From positions 620,001 through 684,000 of the forward strand of contig JACKFU010000001.1 in NCBI GenBank assembly GCA_020632295.1: 64,000 nt of DNA, read 5' to 3'. Under the pieces are notes generated by a model. It was not told the DNA's origin. It did no database searches and saw nothing but the letters and a program-made list of their open reading frames with translations. Source of the stretch: Candidatus Peribacteria bacterium. GTDB taxonomy: Bacteria > Patescibacteriota > Gracilibacteria > Peribacterales > Peribacteraceae. Positions 18,031-24,760 of the stretch are shown one piece after another (position 1 is the stretch's first letter; every line of letters starts with the position of its first letter). The position numbers and the translations under genes were made by a program.

Positions 18031-19326
18031 CTATTTTTTTGTGCCAAAAATAACACATGCCGTAAGGTCACCGGTGACATTTACTGCTGTCCGACACATA
18101 TCAAGCAAACGATCGACGCCAAGAATAAGCCCATGTGCACCTGTTGGAATGCCGAGGTTGCTTGCGACGGTCATGAGAATAGCGACCCCTACACCTGGTG
18201 TTCCGGGTGATCCAATGGAGGAAGCAATAAGTGTAATAACAATAAGAACCATTTGTGCAAGAGTGAGTGCCATACCTGCACTTTGCGCCATAAAGATAAT
18301 CGCAATGGATTGATAAATCGCCGTACCATCCATATTGATGGTTGTCCCAAGGGGAATAATGACTTCACTAATCGATGGATCGATACCGAGATTCTCCTCT
18401 GCAGTTTTAATGGAGACAGGCATGACAGCAGCGGAGCTCGATGTAGAGAATGCGAGTAGCTGTACTCCAGTGACGCTGGAAGCAAATTCCAATGGTCGTC
18501 GCTTGGTAAACATCATGATGAGGAGGTGGTACATCATCATAACAAGCATGAGTCCTAATAAGACCGTCAGAATGTACATGCTCATGCCAAGGAGTACAGA
18601 AAGACCTGTCTCAGCTGCCATACGTGCAGTGAGTCCAAAGACAGCAAGTGGGGCGAGATGCATAGCCCACTTTACGATGGTCATAAAGATATTGAGCAGG
18701 TCATCAATAATACTCAGGAGATGTTTTATAGTGCGAGTTGGCTGCATAGCAAACGCTAGTCCGAGGAGGAGAGAGAAGACAACCGTTCCAAACATTTCAC
18801 CATCAATAGCAGAAGACAGTGGGTTTTCTGGTAAAATATTTATAAACGTTTCTGGAAGCCTTCCGACAATGTTTCCTTTTGCTATTACATTGAGCGCTCC
18901 AGTATGAGGAATCACAGATTGTTCAATGTGTACATAGGATCCCGGGTGAAGCACACTCGCAAGGCCTATTCCAATAATGCAAGAAAGCGCTGTAGTACAC
19001 AGAAGATAGATAAGGAACCGAGGACCAATGTTTTTGAGTTGTTTGAGGTTGGCACCTCCAAGACCGCGAATAATTGAGAAGAAAACCAGAGGAATCAGTA
19101 CCATTTTTATCAGTCGTAAAAAGAGTTCACCAGGGAGTGCGAGCCACTCGGCAAGTATTTTTGATAGCTGAGGATCTATGAGTTTTAGGTCTGGACCAAG
19201 CGCAATACCAATAGCAGTACCACATGCCATACCTACGAGTACCTGTAGCCAAAGTCTTCCATGTATATGCCGCTCAAGCGTGTGGGCAAGAGCGCCGATG
19301 GATCGTTTTCCATCTACGAAAAGCAT
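18031..19326 (-). CDS. dicarboxylate/amino acid:cation symporter (DAACS family)
   Basis: A 431-residue secondary transporter of the GltP/DctA type with about eight membrane segments and two re-entrant loops. Visible motifs are the serine-rich hairpin (FSTSSSAAVMPVS), the MDGTAIYQSIA helix and SIGSPGTPGVG. The family imports C4-dicarboxylates, glutamate or aspartate with Na+ or H+; the substrate cannot be read from sequence. The ATG directly abuts the stop of the DUF2231 gene, so the two form an operon. Confidence 0.9.
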   Translation of the reverse strand: MLFVDGKRSIGALAHTLERHIHGRLWLQVLVGMACGTAIGIALGPDLKLIDPQLSKILAEWLALPGELFLRLIKMVLIPLVFFSIIRGLGGANLKQLKNIGPRFLIYLLCTTALSCIIGIGLASVLHPGSYVHIEQSVIPHTGALNVIAKGNIVGRLPETFINILPENPLSSAIDGEMFGTVVFSLLLGLAFAMQPTRTIKHLLSIIDDLLNIFMTIVKWAMHLAPLAVFGLTARMAAETGLSVLLGMSMYILTVLLGLMLVMMMYHLLIMMFTKRRPLEFASSVTGVQLLAFSTSSSAAVMPVSIKTAEENLGIDPSISEVIIPLGTTINMDGTAIYQSIAIIFMAQSAGMALTLAQMVLIVITLIASSIGSPGTPGVGVAILMTVASNLGIPTGAHGLILGVDRLLDMCRTAVNVTGDLTACVIFGTKK

Positions 19327-19842
19327 CTAAAAAAGCAGCTTGTACACAAGCTGGGTGATGAAATCAAAATCCGGACCATAGACAAGCATCGCTCCGAGTG
19401 CTCCTGTAAGGCCTAGTGTTAAAAATCCGAGTGCGGCAAGCATTGGGGCAAGTACACTACCGAGGATGCGTTCAGCAATTCTTCGTGCGATTGCAACGGG
19501 CTTTGCAAGTTTTTCGTGCGGAGATCCAAGCAGTGCTGTGTGGGTCTCCAGCCAATAGAGTACGTAGCATGCTGCAAGAATTGCGTAGATCCATGTTGTG
19601 ACAACTCCCATTAATGAATGTACCTCAAGAATGCGACGTAGCTCTCCAACGCCGTGAAATTGGTGTTCGGCACCTTCTCCTGTTGAGAGGCTCATAAATG
19701 CACCAATCGCTCCTGTTATTACTAAGACTGCCCGCACTGTTACCCAGTGTGAGTTTTTGGTAAACACTTTTATCACTTCAAGTAGACTGTAGAGAGTAAG
19801 CAGTGCTATTGGAAAGTGTACAAAGAGGGGATGTAGATCCAT
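19327..19842 (-). CDS. DUF2231-type membrane protein
   Basis: A 171-residue protein beginning MDLHPLFVHFPIALL, the diagnostic start of DUF2231 membrane proteins, with about four transmembrane helices and a second conserved His in EVHSLMG. The family function is unknown; the paired histidines could bind haem or metal. It lies directly upstream of the symporter with no intergenic base, so it may assist that transporter. ATG 19842 was chosen because it places HPLFVHF at the usual N-terminal position. Confidence 0.75.
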   Translation of the reverse strand: MDLHPLFVHFPIALLTLYSLLEVIKVFTKNSHWVTVRAVLVITGAIGAFMSLSTGEGAEHQFHGVGELRRILEVHSLMGVVTTWIYAILAACYVLYWLETHTALLGSPHEKLAKPVAIARRIAERILGSVLAPMLAALGFLTLGLTGALGAMLVYGPDFDFITQLVYKLLF

Positions 19843-19908
19843 AGGCAGCAGTATACCATTTTCTGTAGATGAGTGATATATTTTCATTATTCTCTTCCCT
19901 TCTTGCTT

Positions 19909-20277
19909 ATGTTTAAAGAATTTAAAGAATTTGCCATGCGTGGCAATGTTGTAGATATGGCAGTTGGTATTATTATCGGTGCTGCATTTGGTAAAATTGT
20001 TTCTTCGTTAGTACAGGATATTATCCTGCCTATTATTGGGTCATTTGGACGATTTGACTTTACTGCACTACATCTTACGATTGGCGAATCAGTTATTGCT
20101 TATGGCAACTTCATTCAAACGGTTGTTGATTTTCTCATTGTTGCATTTTCCATTTTTATTGTCGTTCGTCAGATGAATCGCCTTAAGAAGCGTGAAGAAG
20201 CCCCAAAGAAAGCAGCGCCACCACGGCAGGAAGTTTTGCTTGAAGAAATTCGTGATCTTCTCAAAAAGAAGAAGTAG
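19909..20277 (+). CDS. mscL: large-conductance mechanosensitive channel
   Basis: A 122-residue MscL with the N-terminal amphipathic helix (FKEFKEFAMRGNVVDMAVG), the pore helix IIIGAAFGKIVSSLVQDIILP, a second membrane helix and a basic C-terminal helical bundle ending DLLKKKK. It opens under severe hypo-osmotic shock. The leader before the ATG is pyrimidine-rich with no Shine-Dalgarno. Its 3' end overlaps a convergent gene by 17 nt. Confidence 0.95.
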   Translation: MFKEFKEFAMRGNVVDMAVGIIIGAAFGKIVSSLVQDIILPIIGSFGRFDFTALHLTIGESVIAYGNFIQTVVDFLIVAFSIFIVVRQMNRLKKREEAPKKAAPPRQEVLLEEIRDLLKKKK

Positions 20278-20605
20278 TGCCAGTTAGAATGGTGGCAGCA
20301 AGTGCTGTAGCCAGAAGTATTCCCAACCACAGTGCACTCCAGAGAAGAACAGCGATAGATCGTCGCGCGTTTTTCTCAAAGAGGAGAATAAGAGGATACC
20401 CAAGCATCGTACTTCCACAGATGAGAGCGGAGAAGACAAAGGTTGTTAAGAATAATGCCATTCCGACAAATGGGTTTGGAAATGGCTTTTCGCCCATGGT
20501 ACTTACCATCGTCTGGATGACAGTCACAAAACAAAGAATGTAGGTAACAAGTGCGAGTACTTGCCCCAGCGCTATTTTCCAAGGGGGGACCGTTTGGAGT
20601 GTCAT
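20261..20605 (-). CDS. small membrane protein, unknown function
   Basis: A 114-residue protein with three hydrophobic segments (about 11-36, 49-76 and 84-108). I recognise no family. Its start overlaps the stop of the upstream monooxygenase-like gene by ATGA, so the two form an operon. Its end overlaps convergent mscL by 17 nt. Confidence 0.65.
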   Translation of the reverse strand: MTLQTVPPWKIALGQVLALVTYILCFVTVIQTMVSTMGEKPFPNPFVGMALFLTTFVFSALICGSTMLGYPLILLFEKNARRSIAVLLWSALWLGILLATALAATILTGTTSSF

Positions 20606-20907
20606 ACCTGGTTAGAGTGAAAGAGTTCAGTTCCGTTTTGCGATGAAATTGATGTGGTGTCATAGCACGTAAACCATGTGCTATCGGTTGGAATCTCTGT
20701 CATGTTCTTCTCTGCATTTTTCGCAGAGTCTTTCGAATCCCATTGAACAATATCCACATAGTCCCCGTTTTCTAATTTGTTAATTTGCCAAGACACAAAC
20801 CCTGGTTGGTTTTGCATCCAAGATGTCAGTATTTCTCGTGCTGCCTCTCGTAATGTTTCCTCTGTAATGCCACTGGCCAGCTTATACTGGATAATGTCTG
20901 TGTACAT
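20602..20907 (-). CDS. dimeric alpha/beta-barrel protein (ABM-like)
   Basis: A 101-residue protein with the ferredoxin-like pattern of antibiotic-biosynthesis-monooxygenase/heme-degrading-like proteins: YTDIIQYKLASGITEE, then FVSWQINKLENGDYVDIVQW, then a helix. No catalytic residue can be assigned, so the activity is unknown. Its promoter (TTGAAA, 16 nt, TACACT) ends 6 nt before the ATG. It is the first gene of the accessory island on the tRNA-Gly side of mscL. Confidence 0.6.
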   Translation of the reverse strand: MYTDIIQYKLASGITEETLREAAREILTSWMQNQPGFVSWQINKLENGDYVDIVQWDSKDSAKNAEKNMTEIPTDSTWFTCYDTTSISSQNGTELFHSNQV

Positions 20908-20913
20908 GCGTAC

Positions 20914-20941
20914 AGTGTATTGTTTCTTGCGGTAATTTCAA
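20914..20941 (-). promoter_or_regulatory. promoter of the ABM-like gene (leaderless)
   Basis: On the minus strand: TTGAAA (20941-20936), 16-nt spacer, TACACT (20919-20914), then 6 nt to the ATG at 20907. Confidence 0.65.
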
Positions 20942-20944
20942 TGG

Positions 20945-21018
20945 TGTACTTCGTGGAGCGGGTGGCTGAATGGTATTACAATTTTAGCAATATCTACCTA
21001 GGAGTTTGTGTCCATGAG
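20945..21018 (+). repeat. island repeat B, copy 1
   Basis: About 74 bp containing GGAGCGGGTGGCTGAATGG, then TATTACAATTTTAG and CTACCTAGGAGTTTGTGTCC. Copies 2 and 3 are at 21808-21880 and 23524-23603. It lies just downstream (minus strand) of the flavin-binding protein gene. On the minus strand it ends CCCGCTCCA, the same as the 3' end of tRNA-Gly(UCC). Confidence 0.75.
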
Positions 21019-21028
21019 AGAACTCTTC

Positions 21029-21508
21029 TTACAACGGCAGTGGAACTTCAATTCTCATATCTGTTGTTTTTTCTGTTACTTGTTTTTCGCTTAAATTATT
21101 GAGCCACATTCTTTTAGGAGTGGCTTTGAAAACTCTTTTTACAGCATTTCCCACATGGTCAATTAATTCGTACGTCCTATTGTTACTATGAAAATGTTGT
21201 AATGCTTCTGATGCCATTTGCTCATCGTCAATCTGCTCGGCGCTTGCTTGAACATAGACTCCTCGACGATGGTTGTCTCCCCTTTGTCTTTTTGAGTCAA
21301 AGATGGTTATAAATGCCCTACGGTTATTTCTAATGTTTTGTGAATGTTGAGCTTCAACCCATGAAATCCAATAAAAATTGTAGTCTTCATCATGAAATGC
21401 TGTAACTGGGCTGCCCCACGGCTCTCCATCGGCATCAGCAGTTGATATTGTTACGTACTCAAGCCCATCAATTATCTCTTTTGCTCTTGATTGCAGTTTA
21501 CTAGACAT
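21029..21508 (-). CDS. pyridoxamine 5'-phosphate oxidase-like flavin-binding protein
   Basis: A 159-residue split-barrel protein: ITEY-like strand LEYVTISTADADGEPWGSPV, then NFYWISWVEAQHSQNIRNNRRAFITIFD, the usual PPOX-type FMN-binding layout. True PdxH substrate residues are not evident, so it is more likely a general FMN- or F420-dependent reductase relative. ATG 21508 was chosen over ATG 21511 because it lies 7 nt after TATAAT. It sits alone between repeat elements in the accessory island. Confidence 0.7.
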   Translation of the reverse strand: MSSKLQSRAKEIIDGLEYVTISTADADGEPWGSPVTAFHDEDYNFYWISWVEAQHSQNIRNNRRAFITIFDSKRQRGDNHRRGVYVQASAEQIDDEQMASEALQHFHSNNRTYELIDHVGNAVKRVFKATPKRMWLNNLSEKQVTEKTTDMRIEVPLPL

Positions 21509-21515
21509 CATTTGA

Positions 21516-21543
21516 ATTATACTTAATGTCACTCAGGTGTCAA
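21516..21543 (-). promoter_or_regulatory. consensus promoter of the flavin-binding protein gene (leaderless)
   Basis: On the minus strand: TTGACA (21543-21538), 16-nt spacer, TATAAT (21521-21516), then 7 nt to the ATG at 21508. Both boxes match the sigma-70 consensus exactly. Confidence 0.85.
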
Positions 21544-21559
21544 TGATGCGCTTGCAAAT

Positions 21560-21792
21560 AAAAGCCGCAGTAGTAGATCTCGTGCTGCGCACTCGATCAC
21601 TACACGGCACTCAGTACTGCTTATGCCAGTTATTCGATTCTAGAGGGCTGTGCCACGAAGTCTGCGAGCGCAGCGGAATACTAAGAAAAGCCGCAGTAGT
21701 AGATCTCGTGCTGCGCACTCGATCACTACACGGCACTCAGTACTGCTTATGCTAGTTATTCGATTCTAGAGGGCTGTGCCACGAAGTCTGCG
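21560..21792 (+). repeat. 107-bp tandem duplication (two copies, 126-bp period)
   Basis: Copy 1 is 21560-21666 and copy 2 is 21686-21792, separated by 19 bp. I find one difference between them (GCCAGT versus GCTAGT). Each carries an imperfect hairpin, GTAGTAGATC...GATCACTAC. The near-identity points to a recent duplication. Together with repeat B copy 2 this fills the 21509-21897 gap, where I see no convincing gene; the 72-codon frame across it looks like a by-product of the duplication. Confidence 0.9.
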
Positions 21793-21807
21793 TGGCGAAG
21801 CGAAGCA

Positions 21808-21880
21808 GTACTTCGTGGAGCGGGTGGCTGAATGTTATTACAACTGTAGCAGCACCTGACTAGTAGTCTATGGGTAAAGG
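21808..21880 (+). repeat. island repeat B, copy 2
   Basis: GTACTTCGTGGAGCGGGTGG then CTGAATGTTATTACAACTG, followed by CTGACTAGTAGTCTATG. It shares the GTACTTCGTGGAGCGGGTGG start with copy 1. It lies just downstream (minus strand) of the metallopeptidase-like gene. Confidence 0.75.
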
Positions 21881-21897
21881 AGATCTTGATGCAGGAA

Positions 21898-23106
21898 TCA
21901 TTTTTTTTCGGTACTCCGCCTATTGCGAATCTTTTCTTGTTCCCACTCTGGCAACTGCTCAATCATTTGTAGGAATAACTGACTTTTCTCTTCTTTGCTA
22001 GCTGCATTTAGATAACGAAGAAAGTCATCTGTATCTTTACTATCTGCTCTACAGGATGCGTAGAGTCTGAGAGCACCAGGTTCCAGCAAACGTTCGATTT
22101 CACGCAAATGTAGCATTTCACCAGAAAAGTACCCTTTCTTTATCTTGTTCCAAACATCTTGTTTTGGAACATTTCGGGTGAGTGCAATTTTTTCAATAAG
22201 AGCGTCTAATAGTTGAATATCTTTTTCATAAGATGGAGGTAAGAGTTTTTCAGCAGACTCTGTTATATGCAGATCAGTGTCCCACTCTTCTTCATTAAAT
22301 GTCTCAACGCATTCCTGTAATAGTTGTGTTGCATTTTTCATGTCATGCAATAACTCGTTGGTCATTTTTTCTGTAACAGCCTCATTTAAACTTTCAAATA
22401 ATTTCTGCTTGGGATCAGGTCTATGCAGAGAGTATCCAATGCGAGTACCTAGCCATGTTTCACACATGGTGTCGGCGAATTGTTGATTCGTATGTGATGC
22501 AACATGCAATGCTTCGTGAAGAAGAACTCTTCGTTGTATTTCCCTGTATATACGATCAATTTTTTTTGGGGTCTCTTCTATAACCATTTCATAGTAGCCA
22601 TCACGATCCTTGTGCTTCTCCTCCAAGATGTGATCAACGTACTCTGCAAAAAATTCATCTTCGCTACCTTCAGGGCAAGTGCCATGCAATTCTTCTGCTT
22701 CGTCCCATGCTTCTTCGGATAGTGCGTCGTCACTTGTATCGGGGTCTTCACTGCCGCTTGATAACCTCTCAAGTGCAGATTCTGCATTCCCTATAATTGC
22801 ACTATGCAAAAAGTTGAAGTCGTCACGCTCATCTTTTACATCGATAAGGTGTCTATCATCCAAATATGCGATGCCTACAGATTTCGGAAATTCTGCCCAC
22901 TTCTTCTCATACTCGTATGTTGAAAGAAGGTGAACTTGATCCTCTTGAATGCAAGCTGGTACAGCCACACCAAGAGAAGTACATTCCTGTTGGAGGAGTG
23001 TATTTATCACTTGTAGATTTTCAGAGAGATCCCAGGATGCTTCCGCTACTTCATTCCTTGCATCGTTTGGCATCTCATCTGGTGTTTGACTTTCATTGAT
23101 ATTCAT
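21898..23106 (-). CDS. putative HExxH zinc metallopeptidase of the accessory island
   Basis: A 402-residue soluble protein with no signal peptide. The motif LLHEALHVASH (about residue 197) is an HExxH zinc site, and a downstream NEAVTEKM helix could supply the third, glutamate ligand as in gluzincins. The N-terminal half is acidic with a Ser/Asp/Glu-rich stretch (about 115-140). I do not recognise the family, and the substrate is unknown. The promoter ATGACA, 17 nt, TATAAT ends 6 nt before the ATG. Confidence 0.6.
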   Translation of the reverse strand: MNINESQTPDEMPNDARNEVAEASWDLSENLQVINTLLQQECTSLGVAVPACIQEDQVHLLSTYEYEKKWAEFPKSVGIAYLDDRHLIDVKDERDDFNFLHSAIIGNAESALERLSSGSEDPDTSDDALSEEAWDEAEELHGTCPEGSEDEFFAEYVDHILEEKHKDRDGYYEMVIEETPKKIDRIYREIQRRVLLHEALHVASHTNQQFADTMCETWLGTRIGYSLHRPDPKQKLFESLNEAVTEKMTNELLHDMKNATQLLQECVETFNEEEWDTDLHITESAEKLLPPSYEKDIQLLDALIEKIALTRNVPKQDVWNKIKKGYFSGEMLHLREIERLLEPGALRLYASCRADSKDTDDFLRYLNAASKEEKSQLFLQMIEQLPEWEQEKIRNRRSTEKK

Positions 23107-23112
23107 CAGTAT

Positions 23113-23141
23113 ATTATATCATTTTATTTGTTATTTGTCAT
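23113..23141 (-). promoter_or_regulatory. promoter of the metallopeptidase-like gene (leaderless)
   Basis: On the minus strand: ATGACA (23141-23136), 17-nt spacer, TATAAT (23118-23113), then 6 nt to the ATG at 23106. The -35 box is part of island repeat C copy 2. Confidence 0.75.
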
Positions 23142-23172
23142 GGAGCTCCTTAGTGGAGCTTATTCGGAACTA
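23135..23172 (+). repeat. island repeat C, copy 2
   Basis: About 38 bp, TTGTCATGGAGCTCC then TTATTCGGAACTA. It is similar to copy 1 at 23982-24020 (about 32 of 39 aligned positions). On the minus strand it supplies the -35 region of the next gene, and it also contains the stop codon of the preceding 76-residue gene. Confidence 0.7.
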
Positions 23173-23400
23173 GTTTAATTCTGAAGCGAGACTTGTATCT
23201 ATAAGTTCGATCAGTTTGCGTCGAGTTGCATCTGGTTTGTAGATCTCTTCAGAACCAAGAAATTCATTTAACTTGCTTTCCATTTGAGGATTAAGTATCT
23301 GACTCAATCGAAACGTAATCTCTGCAACAGGACCGACATCAAATTCCCCCAGTTGAAGGAGTCTTTTTTTGAAAGCCAATAGTTGTCCTTTCTCTGGCAT
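23170..23400 (-). CDS. small hypothetical protein of the accessory island
   Basis: A 76-residue, mostly helical, soluble protein; no family recognised. Its last codons (SELN, stop) fall in island repeat C copy 2. A strong promoter precedes it (TTGCAA, 17 nt, TATAAT, 7 nt to ATG), with an 8-bp inverted repeat just upstream of the -35. The small size, own promoter and operator-like repeat would suit a regulator or antitoxin-like protein, but nothing in the sequence proves that. Confidence 0.5.
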   Translation of the reverse strand: MPEKGQLLAFKKRLLQLGEFDVGPVAEITFRLSQILNPQMESKLNEFLGSEEIYKPDATRRKLIELIDTSLASELN

Positions 23401-23407
23401 TAATGAT

Positions 23408-23436
23408 ATTATATCATTATCTTATAATATTTGCAA
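23408..23436 (-). promoter_or_regulatory. promoter of the 76-residue gene (leaderless)
   Basis: On the minus strand: TTGCAA (23436-23431), 17-nt spacer, TATAAT (23413-23408), then 7 nt to the ATG at 23400. Confidence 0.75.
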
Positions 23437-23437
23437 A

Positions 23438-23457
23438 CAGCAAATTTCCATTTGCTG
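23438..23457. promoter_or_regulatory. operator-like inverted repeat
   Basis: CAGCAAAT and ATTTGCTG arms, a perfect 8-bp inverted repeat with a 4-nt centre, one base upstream of the -35 box of the 76-residue gene. It could bind a dimeric regulator. Confidence 0.45.
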
Positions 23458-23523
23458 ACCCCTCGTTTTTTGAATCATCAGGAACTCGTGATAGGAGGTT
23501 GATTCCATGATAATTAGACTTGA

Positions 23524-23603
23524 CAACCTGCTACGCAGGTTGGAGCGGGTGGCTGAATGTTATTACAACTGTAGTGTCGTCTAACTAGGAGTTCTTGTCC
23601 ATG
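23524..23603 (+). repeat. island repeat B, copy 3, joined to repeat D
   Basis: It begins with a 27-bp stretch (23524-23550) identical to 24085-24111 at the 3' end of tRNA-Gly, including the hairpin AACCTGC-TAC-GCAGGTT. It continues as repeat B (GGCTGAATGTTATTACAACTG, then CTAACTAGGAGTTCTTGTCC). On the minus strand it starts inside the last codons of the 122-residue gene. Confidence 0.75.
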
Positions 23604-23953
23604 ACCTTTTGATATTTTTCTCTTAATTTCCAAACCAAATTTCTAGAAGGAGAGTCCACACCTAAATCAGACACCATACGATATAACTTATCGAGCCTGT
23701 CTGTAACTTTGCTAACTTCTAAATCTTTCTTAATCCTTTCCGTTACAGAATTCAATGCAATAACACTCATTGCTTGTTGTACTGATCCGTACATGATCGT
23801 CCATGGGCACGTTTCTATATATCCAGGACGTGCAGTGATTGGCGCTCTATTGTTAGATGCTAACTCTTCATTGATTGAGTGTAGAAAATCCTCAGCTTCT
23901 TGGACTTTGCCCCACCAATAATCCCACCATAAATCATTTGATTCAGATTCCAT
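23585..23953 (-). CDS. hypothetical protein of the accessory island
   Basis: A 122-residue soluble helical protein with a Trp-rich N-terminus (LWWDYWWGKVQEAEDFL). No family recognised. The last residues VMDKNS and the stop are encoded in repeat B copy 3. The promoter (TTGACA, 17 nt, AATAAT) ends 6 nt before the ATG, and its -35 lies in island repeat C copy 1. It is the first gene downstream of tRNA-Gly(UCC). Confidence 0.55.
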   Translation of the reverse strand: MESESNDLWWDYWWGKVQEAEDFLHSINEELASNNRAPITARPGYIETCPWTIMYGSVQQAMSVIALNSVTERIKKDLEVSKVTDRLDKLYRMVSDLGVDSPSRNLVWKLREKYQKVMDKNS

Positions 23954-23959
23954 AAGTTT

Positions 23960-23988
23960 ATTATTTAACTATTTCTTTGGCTTGTCAA
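23960..23988 (-). promoter_or_regulatory. promoter of the 122-residue gene (leaderless)
   Basis: On the minus strand: TTGACA (23988-23983), 17-nt spacer, AATAAT (23965-23960), then 6 nt to the ATG at 23953. Confidence 0.75.
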
Positions 23989-24020
23989 TGGATCTCCCTA
24001 CTCGAGCCTATGCGGAACTA
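23982..24020 (+). repeat. island repeat C, copy 1
   Basis: TTGTCAATGGATCTCCC followed by CCTATGCGGAACTA; related to copy 2 at 23135-23172. On the minus strand it begins AGTTCCG and ends in the -35 box TTGACA of the downstream gene. Confidence 0.7.
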
Positions 24021-24056
24021 TCAAAATTCTCTTTCGTAAGCTCCAATGCAAACCTG

Positions 24057-24099
24057 CGCTCGCCTGCGGGCGAGCTTCGGTCTGCAACCTGCTACGCAG
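24057..24099. repeat. two hairpins downstream of tRNA-Gly(UCC)
   Basis: GCTCGCC-TGCG-GGCGAGC near 24058-24075 and AACCTGC-TAC-GCAGGTT at 24086-24102. They follow the tRNA on its own strand. They lack a clear T-run, so they could act in processing, termination or recombination. Confidence 0.5.
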
Positions 24100-24101
24100 G
24101 T

Positions 24102-24176
24102 TGGAGCGGGTAACGGGAATCGAACCCGTATGTTCAGCTTGGAAGGCTGACGTACTAGCCATTGTACTATACCCGC
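24102..24176 (-). tRNA. tRNA-Gly(UCC)
   Basis: A 75-nt cloverleaf: acceptor GCGGGTA pairing with TACCCGC, anticodon loop CTTCCAA (anticodon UCC), T-arm ACGGG-TTCGATT-CCCGT, discriminator T and encoded CCA. Its 3' end, CCCGCTCCA, is repeated in the three island B elements to its left. Confidence 0.95.
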
Positions 24177-24224
24177 GAATACAGATAGTGTTGCAACACC
24201 CAGAGAGCATACTAAGACTTCTGC

Positions 24225-24512
24225 CTATTGTGAAGCCTTTGCGATGAGTTTTCGGAGTTTCTCATCAGAGGGTTTTACGAAGGGATTACAGGAGAGAATA
24301 CGCTTGATGGTCATCAAGGAGCCAATAGCTGCTCCACGTTCAGCAATCACCTTCTTTCCATACTCACTGCAGGTTGGTTCGTGACGGCAGAAGCCGTATG
24401 GATGCAGTCCCTTCAGTGGACCATGGTCTGGGGAGAGGGTTTTTTGGTACAGCTCGATCAGAAAAATGAGGAGATTGCGCATGTAGTGAGGAATCGGTAC
24501 TCTAGTATACAT
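24225..24512 (-). CDS. yidD: membrane protein insertion efficiency factor YidD
   Basis: A 95-residue protein with the YidD signature: LIELYQKTLSPDHG, CRHEPTCSEYGKKVI with its conserved cysteines, and SCNPF. It helps YidC-dependent membrane insertion. ATG 24512 is chosen because TATGAT ends 7 nt before it; the later Met (24482) is where many annotations would start. Its start codon overlaps that of the divergent plus-strand gene inside one CATG. Confidence 0.9.
   Translation of the reverse strand: MYTRVPIPHYMRNLLIFLIELYQKTLSPDHGPLKGLHPYGFCRHEPTCSEYGKKVIAERGAAIGSLMTIKRILSCNPFVKPSDEKLRKLIAKASQ
24475..24503 (+). promoter_or_regulatory. promoter of the 24511 gene, inside yidD (leaderless)
   Basis: TTGCGC (24475-24480), 17-nt spacer, TACTCT (24498-24503), then 7 nt to the ATG at 24511. 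The whole promoter lies within the first codons of yidD on the other strand. Confidence 0.6.
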
Positions 24513-24759
24513 GAACGATATCATACTGTATTTACATGTTACGGTTGGAGTGCTCCTGATAGTGGTACTCTATCATATTCTCTTTGTGGTTGTTGATTTA
24601 CGAAAGATCATGCGACGTGTTCAGTTGATTACCAAGGAAATAGAAGGTCTCGTGATGAAACCGATTACTGTTGCCGATCAGATCCTTGAAGGTGTTTTAT
24701 CCCTTCTTGAGGATCAGCAGAAGAAGACATCAAAAAAATCCTCTAAAAAAAAGCGCTAG
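24511..24759 (+). CDS. small membrane protein with basic tail
   Basis: An 82-residue protein with one N-terminal membrane helix (about 5-27), an amphipathic middle (LRKIMRRVQLITKEIEGL) and a Lys/Ser-rich tail (KKTSKKSSKKKR). No named family recognised. It is followed one base later by a second small membrane protein in an apparent operon. The start is supported by the promoter spacing. Confidence 0.65.
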   Translation: MNDIILYLHVTVGVLLIVVLYHILFVVVDLRKIMRRVQLITKEIEGLVMKPITVADQILEGVLSLLEDQQKKTSKKSSKKKR

Positions 24760-24760
24760 T

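Noticed and set aside
20953..21000. Intact tRNA-Ser or tRNA-Leu starting GGAGCGGGTGGCTGAATGG
   Set aside because: It reads like a tRNA 5' half, but no anticodon arm, T-arm or matching CCGCTCC follows; the same fragment occurs three times, so it is treated as a repeat.
21537..21755. 72-codon open frame across the tandem duplication
   Set aside because: The same peptide segment appears twice only because the DNA is duplicated; no promoter or recognisable protein pattern supports it.
20945..23603. Integron with attC sites
   Set aside because: The gene-plus-repeat layout is similar, and one copy contains GTCTAAC/GTTAGAC, but the other copies lack the RYYYAAC/GTTRRRY pair and no IntI gene is in the window.
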